From: Campylobacteraceae bacterium
GTDB lineage: Bacteria > Campylobacterota > Campylobacteria > Campylobacterales > Sulfurovaceae
Direction: 5' to 3'
DNA: 10,883 nucleotides
NCBI GenBank assembly: GCA_027063105.1
Contig: JAMOSL010000192.1
Coordinates: 1 to 10,883 of the forward strand
Made by a program: the position numbers and the translations under genes. The notes under the pieces are model-generated. The model was not told the DNA's origin and ran no database searches. It saw only the letters and a list, made by a program, of their open reading frames with translations. Positions 6,838-10,883 of this stretch are shown in pieces (position 1 is the stretch's first letter; each line of letters starts with the position of its first letter).

Positions 6838-7509
6838 TTAAAGTTGTAAAAGATTTTCTTTTGCAACAATAGCACTAGATTTCTTCGGATAAGTTTCTAT
6901 TATCATCTCATAAAATATCTTTGCTTGTTTTTTATCATTAATTTTCTCTAATGAAATAGCAGTATGTAATAAGAGTTTATCATTATATATAGCATTATCA
7001 TAAATACCAACACTTTTTTTGAAAAAGAAAATAGCATCATTATATTTTTTTGTATAATAACTAATCTCACCAAGATAATAATTACTAGATGCTCTCTTAT
7101 AATTTTTCTTATCTGTTATCTCAAATTTCTTTCTAGCATCATCATATTTATGCTTTATAAATAATTGTACACCCTGAGTATATAGTTTAGATGGTTTTAA
7201 CATAGGCTTAGGAGAAAGTTGTTTTTCTGGTACTATTAGATTGTTATCTGGAAGCTCTTGTAGTTTACCCTTACTAAGTAAATCAACCTTTGCCTCTAAA
7301 GTATTTAATCGTGTGTTAATATCATCATTCGTTTTGGAGTTCTTAGAACTTTTTAATTTCTCCAACTCCATATTTAGCCCCTCTATTAAAGTTGTTAAGC
7401 CATCAACTCTCTCATTCAGTGTATTTACTCTCTGTTGCAATATAATAAATTCATTTTGATTAGCAAAAGAAAAAATTGATAATAAAAATATAATAATAAA
7501 AATCTTCAA
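6838..7509 (-). CDS. cpoB: CpoB/YbgF-like Tol-Pal-associated coiled-coil TPR protein
   Basis: In Escherichia coli CpoB links the Tol-Pal machine to peptidoglycan synthesis by PBP1B during division; it acts in the periplasm. This 223-residue protein has a signal peptide (MKIFIIIFLLSIFSFA, 1-16), a coiled coil at about 20-80 (repeated Leu heptads in QQRVNTLNERVDGLTTLIEG), a Pro-rich linker (about 87-106), and TPR-like helical repeats at about 109-136, 142-170 and 177-210. This matches the CpoB layout. The start is TTG at 7509; it directly opens the signal peptide and lies four bases after the pal stop, with only a weak AAGATAA site, so translation is probably coupled to pal. Position directly after pal is the strongest support for the name; the TPR part alone would not be specific. 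Confidence 0.85.
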   Translation of the reverse strand: MKIFIIIFLLSIFSFANQNEFIILQQRVNTLNERVDGLTTLIEGLNMELEKLKSSKNSKTNDDINTRLNTLEAKVDLLSKGKLQELPDNNLIVPEKQLSPKPMLKPSKLYTQGVQLFIKHKYDDARKKFEITDKKNYKRASSNYYLGEISYYTKKYNDAIFFFKKSVGIYDNAIYNDKLLLHTAISLEKINDKKQAKIFYEMIIETYPKKSSAIVAKENLLQL

Positions 7510-7513
7510 AATA

Positions 7514-8119
7514 TTATCTTATCAAGTGTAAATCAACTCGCCGATTTCTAGCATAACAATCATCACTCGCTTCACGACACTGTGGATTACTTTCACCATA
7601 ACTTACAACAATGATTTTATCTGCTGATACACCTTGTGCAATTAATGAATCTTTAACTACTTTTGTTCTCTTTAAACCAAGTGCATAATTGTATTCATCT
7701 GTACCAAACTCATCACAATTTCCCTCTAACTTAACTTTTCTGTCACCTAAAGTTTTATTTAAAATAGTTTTATTGAATCCTATAGTATTTTGCATTTTAG
7801 AAGTAATTACATATCCACCAAATTCAAAATAGATACTCTTCATACCACTAGAACTACTGTTAAAAGCATCTGTACTGGCATTTATAGATTGAGATGTATT
7901 ATATTCATTCTCATCAATTGTTATGGTATTACTTGCTACATCATTAGGATTTACAACTCCATCTGTTATATTACTATTAACATTACTGTTAGATTGAACT
8001 TTACCATCAAACTCATGATTCAGATTCGGATCAGAATTAGGATTAGGACTTTTTTTTGCACATCCACCTAAAACTAATAATAGTAATAAACCTGATAACA
8101 ATATAGTTTTTTTGCTCAT
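7514..8119 (-). CDS. pal: Peptidoglycan-associated lipoprotein Pal
   Basis: Pal anchors the outer membrane to peptidoglycan and works with TolB and TolA during division. Residues 1-20 form a lipoprotein signal ending in the lipobox LGGC with lipidated Cys20, and the following AKK is compatible with outer-membrane sorting. Residues about 22-90 are a low-complexity Asn/Ser-rich linker. Residues about 95-201 are the OmpA-like peptidoglycan-binding domain with LEGNCDEFGTDEYNYALG (131-148), including the diaminopimelate-binding Asp136, a conserved Arg151, and the closing NRRVDLHL. The extra cysteines 135, 181 and 188 could form a disulfide, though this is inferred. AGGA lies seven bases before the ATG. 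It is first in the pal-cpoB-transpeptidase cluster. tolB, usually just upstream of pal, is absent here and replaced by a cytochrome gene. Confidence 0.95.
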   Translation of the reverse strand: MSKKTILLSGLLLLLVLGGCAKKSPNPNSDPNLNHEFDGKVQSNSNVNSNITDGVVNPNDVASNTITIDENEYNTSQSINASTDAFNSSSSGMKSIYFEFGGYVITSKMQNTIGFNKTILNKTLGDRKVKLEGNCDEFGTDEYNYALGLKRTKVVKDSLIAQGVSADKIIVVSYGESNPQCREASDDCYARNRRVDLHLIR

Positions 8120-8147
8120 TATATATCCTCATGAAAAATTATTCTCT

Positions 8148-8176
8148 ATTATACCTTGTAGCACTTTAATTAACAA
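8148..8176 (-). promoter_or_regulatory. pal: pal promoter
   Basis: On the minus strand, TTGTTA (8176-8171) and a perfect TATAAT (8153-8148) are separated by exactly 17 bases, the optimal housekeeping-sigma spacing. The predicted transcript start is near 8141, giving a leader of about 20 bases that contains the ribosome site. This is the best-formed promoter in the window. Confidence 0.7.
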
Positions 8177-8202
8177 TTATATAGAGGATAGAAAATATAA
8201 CT

Positions 8203-9294
8203 CTACTGAACTTTAAAATAGACTTTTTTCATTTCAATAAATTTCTTTAAATCAGCTTCTTTATCTAAACCTAGTTCTTTAATAATTTTAGGATTTACTA
8301 TATAGTAACCTAAAACTATCTCTAATTCAACGCCCTTTTTTAAGATATTAGAAAAAGATACGATTCGTTTTTCATTGTCTTTTATCATATTATCTTTTAT
8401 AACTTCTGTTGCTAACCAAGGCATAGATGGTTTTCCATTAGTTCCTAATATTTTTACAAATGAAATATCTTTTAACTTTTGACTTTTACCATCTTGTATA
8501 ATTGTTGTTTTTAATTTTACAACTCTTAATGGATGAATTAAAAGATTATGAGGAGATTTATTATGAATAATAATGTTAAAACCATTAGGGGATTTTCGAT
8601 ATGTTATATCTATATATTTTGATAACAGTTCTGGCGAATTTCTAACTCCTGCAAATCCATGAAAGGCATGTTTTTCAGATATTCTAATATTTGTAGCACT
8701 ACCTTTAACCTTTGGCATGTGGCAAGTTATACAATTTTGTTTTTCATCTTTAGCACCTTTTTTATCTGTATTACAAATATTAAATTCATGACTATTTTGC
8801 TTGTGAGAATGGCAGCCCATACACATTTTACCTGTATAATAATCTTTATTACTGTAATCTATATCGTGATAGGGTGAACCTGTTGTCTCTTTTATTAAGC
8901 CAAACCAAGAGCTTTTCTCTTTAAATATAACTTTTTTATCCTCCATGCCTTTTTGAGCAGAATATAAGAATTTATCTTTCGTTTCATAAATATTTTCATT
9001 GGCCCGTGAGTGTTCTTTTATACCTGAGATAGTATGACAACTAATACAAGTTATACCTTGATGCTTTTCATTATTAGGTGTATGACACTTTGCACATTTA
9101 TAATTTCCTTTAGCTTTAGCTGGATGTTTATCCCAGATAGCTTTATGTACCTTATCTTCATTAATAGATGATTTTTTATGGATAGAGTCTTGAAACTCAT
9201 TATATATAATAGGGTGACAACTTTTACAAGTAATTAAATCTGTAGCAGAAAGTTCGATAAATAGAAGAGCCAATAGACCAAGTAGTAATTTCAT
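8203..9294 (-). CDS. Secreted pentaheme c-type cytochrome
   Basis: The 363-residue protein has a signal peptide (MKLLLGLLALLFIELSA, 1-17) and five CXXCH heme-attachment motifs at 23-27, 67-71, 83-87, 158-162 and 188-192, so it should be matured in the periplasm as a pentaheme cytochrome c. Many extra histidines (for example 39, 57, 78, 95, 143, 164, 169, 209, 212) could serve as distal heme ligands. The motif spacing and a following KHAFHGFAG resemble the cytochrome c554-like multiheme superfamily. Residues about 225-350 contain no hemes and look beta-rich, perhaps a partner-binding domain. No membrane anchor is seen after the signal peptide. AGGA lies seven bases before the ATG. It stands alone between glnA and pal, with no oxidase or reductase subunit nearby, so its electron donor and acceptor are unknown. 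It is likely an electron carrier or a small reductase. Confidence 0.88.
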   Translation of the reverse strand: MKLLLGLLALLFIELSATDLITCKSCHPIIYNEFQDSIHKKSSINEDKVHKAIWDKHPAKAKGNYKCAKCHTPNNEKHQGITCISCHTISGIKEHSRANENIYETKDKFLYSAQKGMEDKKVIFKEKSSWFGLIKETTGSPYHDIDYSNKDYYTGKMCMGCHSHKQNSHEFNICNTDKKGAKDEKQNCITCHMPKVKGSATNIRISEKHAFHGFAGVRNSPELLSKYIDITYRKSPNGFNIIIHNKSPHNLLIHPLRVVKLKTTIIQDGKSQKLKDISFVKILGTNGKPSMPWLATEVIKDNMIKDNEKRIVSFSNILKKGVELEIVLGYYIVNPKIIKELGLDKEADLKKFIEMKKVYFKVQ

Positions 9295-9326
9295 ATAATA
9301 TCCTCGTTAGAATTAAAGAAGATACT

Positions 9327-9332
9327 ATCATA
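9327..9332 (-). promoter_or_regulatory. Candidate promoter -10 box for the pentaheme cytochrome
   Basis: TATGAT on the minus strand would start a transcript near 9320 with a leader of about 25 bases. The region 17 bases upstream (TTATAA) matches a -35 box poorly. The glnA terminator just upstream makes a separate promoter in this 124-base gap likely; the exact site is uncertain. Confidence 0.4.
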
Positions 9333-9378
9333 TTTATATTAAATAAAAGTTATAAGCTCGGAATATTGAGATTATTCC

Positions 9379-9411
9379 TTAAAAAATAAGCATACCCTAT
9401 AAAAAGGGTAT
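9379..9411 (-). terminator. glnA intrinsic terminator
   Basis: On the minus strand ATACCCT and AGGGTAT form a 7-base-pair stem with a 6-base loop, followed within four bases by TTATTTTTT. It begins 7 bases after the glnA stop codon. Stem, loop and T run together make this the clearest intrinsic terminator in the window. Confidence 0.82.
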
Positions 9412-9418
9412 ACTGTTA

Positions 9419-10849
9419 TTAACAAGAGTAAGTTGAATAAAACTCAAATCCTGTTGGTCTAGCTTCATCTGGATGTACTTGAGCTGTAAACATATATTGT
9501 CTATATGTTGTAATAAACTCATCACTCATAACTGGTCTAAGGAATTCAAAATCTTCTCTAAGACCTTCAAGAGACTCTCTTAGTGTACGAGGCATCTGTG
9601 GAATATTTTGCTCTTTAATCTCATCAAGAGTAAGTTCAAATAAATCAATATCCATTGGTCCTACTGGTACTGCTTTACTTTTAATACCATCAATTCCTGC
9701 TAACATTAAAACGGAAAAACATAGGTAAGGACAAGCTGTAGAATCTGGGAATCTCGTTTCAATTCTAGTAGCCATCTCACCAGCACCATAAGGAATACGA
9801 CAAGCAGCTGAACGATTTTGACTAGAGTAAGTTAAAATTGATGGTGCTTCATATCCAGGAACAAGTCTTTTATATGAATTTGTACTAGGGTTTGTAAATG
9901 AAGATACTGCTGCAGAATGTTGAAATACACCACCAAGGTAATTTAATGCTGTCTCAGAAAGATTTGCATATTCTCCCTCTTTATAGAATAAATTTTTTCC
10001 ATCTCTCCAAATTGATTGATGAACATGCATACCATTACCATTATCTCCATATAGAGGTTTTGGCATAAATGTAGCTGTTTTACCATTAAGATGTGCTACC
10101 ATTTTAACAACATATTTATACTTTTGAACATTATCTGCGGCTTCAACCATAGTACCAAACTTAATACCAATCTCACCTTGTGCTTGTGCAACTTCATGAT
10201 GACCAAGCATTACAGTAAGTCCTACTTCTTCCATAATTTGCATCATCTCTGCTCTAAGATCTACCATCGAATCTGTAGGCATAGTTGGGAAATAACCACC
10301 TTTAGTTCCTGGTCTATGACCCATATTTCCAATATCACCATAAGCTGTAGAATAATTCCACTCACCCTCTTCTGAATCTACTCTATAACCTGTTTGGTTG
10401 ATACCTGACCAAATTTGAACATTATCAAAGATAAAGAATTCATTCTCTGGACCAAAAAATGCTTCGTCACCGATACCTTCAGACTCCATATACTGCAAAG
10501 TTTTTTTAGCAATAGACCGTGGACATCTTTCATACAACTCATTTTTATAGATGTCATAAACATCACAAATAACAATAATCGTACTATCTGCTGTAAATGG
10601 ATCTAAAAATGCTGTAGGTACATCAGGTTTAAGAAGCATGTCTGATTTATTAATTGGTTGCCAATTTTCAATAGAAGAACCATCAAAAGGAAGACCAGCT
10701 TCTAGCATAGAAGCCTCAACTGCACTCATTCTATAACTAATATGATGCCATACACCCTTGATATCTGTAAATCTAAAATCTACAAACTCAACTTCATTCT
10801 CACTACAATATGTATAAAACTCATCAACACTGTTTACAAATTTACCCAT
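9419..10849 (-). CDS. glnA: Type I glutamine synthetase
   Basis: GlnA makes glutamine from glutamate, ammonium and ATP in the cytoplasm and is the main entry for ammonium assimilation; the family forms dodecamers. The complete 476-residue length fits bacterial type I enzymes. Diagnostic segments are present: FDGSSI (55-60), the metal-binding Glu stretch GPENEFF (133-139), GHHEVAQAQGEI (216-227), NGNGMHVHQS (270-279), KRLVPGYEAP (327-336) and RSAACRIP (346-353). The adenylylation segment, NLYDLP in Escherichia coli, reads DLFELT with Phe404 in place of the modified Tyr, so control by GlnE-type adenylylation should be lost; H. pylori GlnA is reported to have the same change. AGGAG lies 6 bases before the ATG. 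Only 34 bases of upstream sequence are in the window, so its promoter cannot be judged. A terminator follows the stop. Confidence 0.97.
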   Translation of the reverse strand: MGKFVNSVDEFYTYCSENEVEFVDFRFTDIKGVWHHISYRMSAVEASMLEAGLPFDGSSIENWQPINKSDMLLKPDVPTAFLDPFTADSTIIVICDVYDIYKNELYERCPRSIAKKTLQYMESEGIGDEAFFGPENEFFIFDNVQIWSGINQTGYRVDSEEGEWNYSTAYGDIGNMGHRPGTKGGYFPTMPTDSMVDLRAEMMQIMEEVGLTVMLGHHEVAQAQGEIGIKFGTMVEAADNVQKYKYVVKMVAHLNGKTATFMPKPLYGDNGNGMHVHQSIWRDGKNLFYKEGEYANLSETALNYLGGVFQHSAAVSSFTNPSTNSYKRLVPGYEAPSILTYSSQNRSAACRIPYGAGEMATRIETRFPDSTACPYLCFSVLMLAGIDGIKSKAVPVGPMDIDLFELTLDEIKEQNIPQMPRTLRESLEGLREDFEFLRPVMSDEFITTYRQYMFTAQVHPDEARPTGFEFYSTYSC

Positions 10850-10883
10850 AAATTCTCCTAATAAAATTTTTAATAGACAATAG

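Noticed and set aside
6216..6875. Longer version of the transpeptidase-like gene starting at a GTG at 6875
   Set aside because: It would overlap cpoB by 38 bases, has no good ribosome site, and puts a charged extension before an intact signal peptide. TTG at 6812 has AAGGGG at ideal spacing.
10091..10375. Open frame of 94 codons on the plus strand inside glnA
   Set aside because: It lies wholly antisense to a secure gene, has a His/Ile/Ser-rich, low-quality composition and no ribosome site; AT-rich third positions of glnA explain it. Similar antisense frames at 2376-2624, 3481-3684, 5241-5480, 7241-7459, 7790-8071, 8659-8877 and 10415-10606, and the minus frame 10378-10575, were rejected for the same reason.
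1..10883. Search for mobile elements, phage genes, CRISPR arrays, tRNA genes or defence systems
   Set aside because: All genes are conserved core types in one orientation with even composition. No repeats of array type, integrase, transposase or tRNA-like cloverleaf was seen, so no new mobile or defence system is claimed.

Overview
The window is AT-rich chromosomal DNA with nine protein genes, all on the minus strand. It looks like a conserved core region of a Campylobacterota (epsilonproteobacterial) genome. Three things support this. First, rpsA sits next to serA, and pal-cpoB sits near slyD; from memory, both neighbourhoods resemble Campylobacter jejuni. Second, the glutamine synthetase has Phe where enterobacterial enzymes have the adenylylated Tyr, as reported for Helicobacter pylori. 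Third, the promoters are AT-rich with strong TATAAT-type -10 boxes. Genus cannot be fixed from this sequence; an Arcobacter- or Sulfurimonas-like organism is possible.

In transcription order (high to low coordinates): glnA (10849-9419) ends at a clear intrinsic terminator. A secreted pentaheme c-type cytochrome (9294-8203) follows on its own. A well-formed promoter then drives an envelope cluster: pal lipoprotein (8119-7514), cpoB/ybgF coiled-coil/TPR protein (7509-6838), a YkuD-fold L,D-transpeptidase-like protein (6812-6216, TTG start), and the FKBP-type chaperone/isomerase slyD (6140-5628). After a probable terminator come rpsA (ribosomal protein S1, 5458-3791), a strong hairpin, and serA (3722-2133). 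The final unit is an efflux system: a TolC-family outer-membrane channel (1981-554), and one base further on a periplasmic adaptor that runs off the window edge (552-1).

Functionally the window joins nitrogen assimilation (GlnA), serine synthesis (SerA), translation (S1), protein folding and metal handling (SlyD), periplasmic electron transfer (cytochrome), the Pal/CpoB envelope-constriction module with a peptidoglycan enzyme beside it, and drug or metabolite efflux. No gene-free stretch exceeds about 170 bases. I see no tRNA, rRNA, CRISPR, insertion sequence, phage or plasmid feature, and no clear new system. The points most worth checking are the L,D-transpeptidase-like gene inside the pal-cpoB-slyD neighbourhood, the uncharacterised pentaheme cytochrome, the palindrome over the tolC promoter region, and the GlnA adenylylation-site change.
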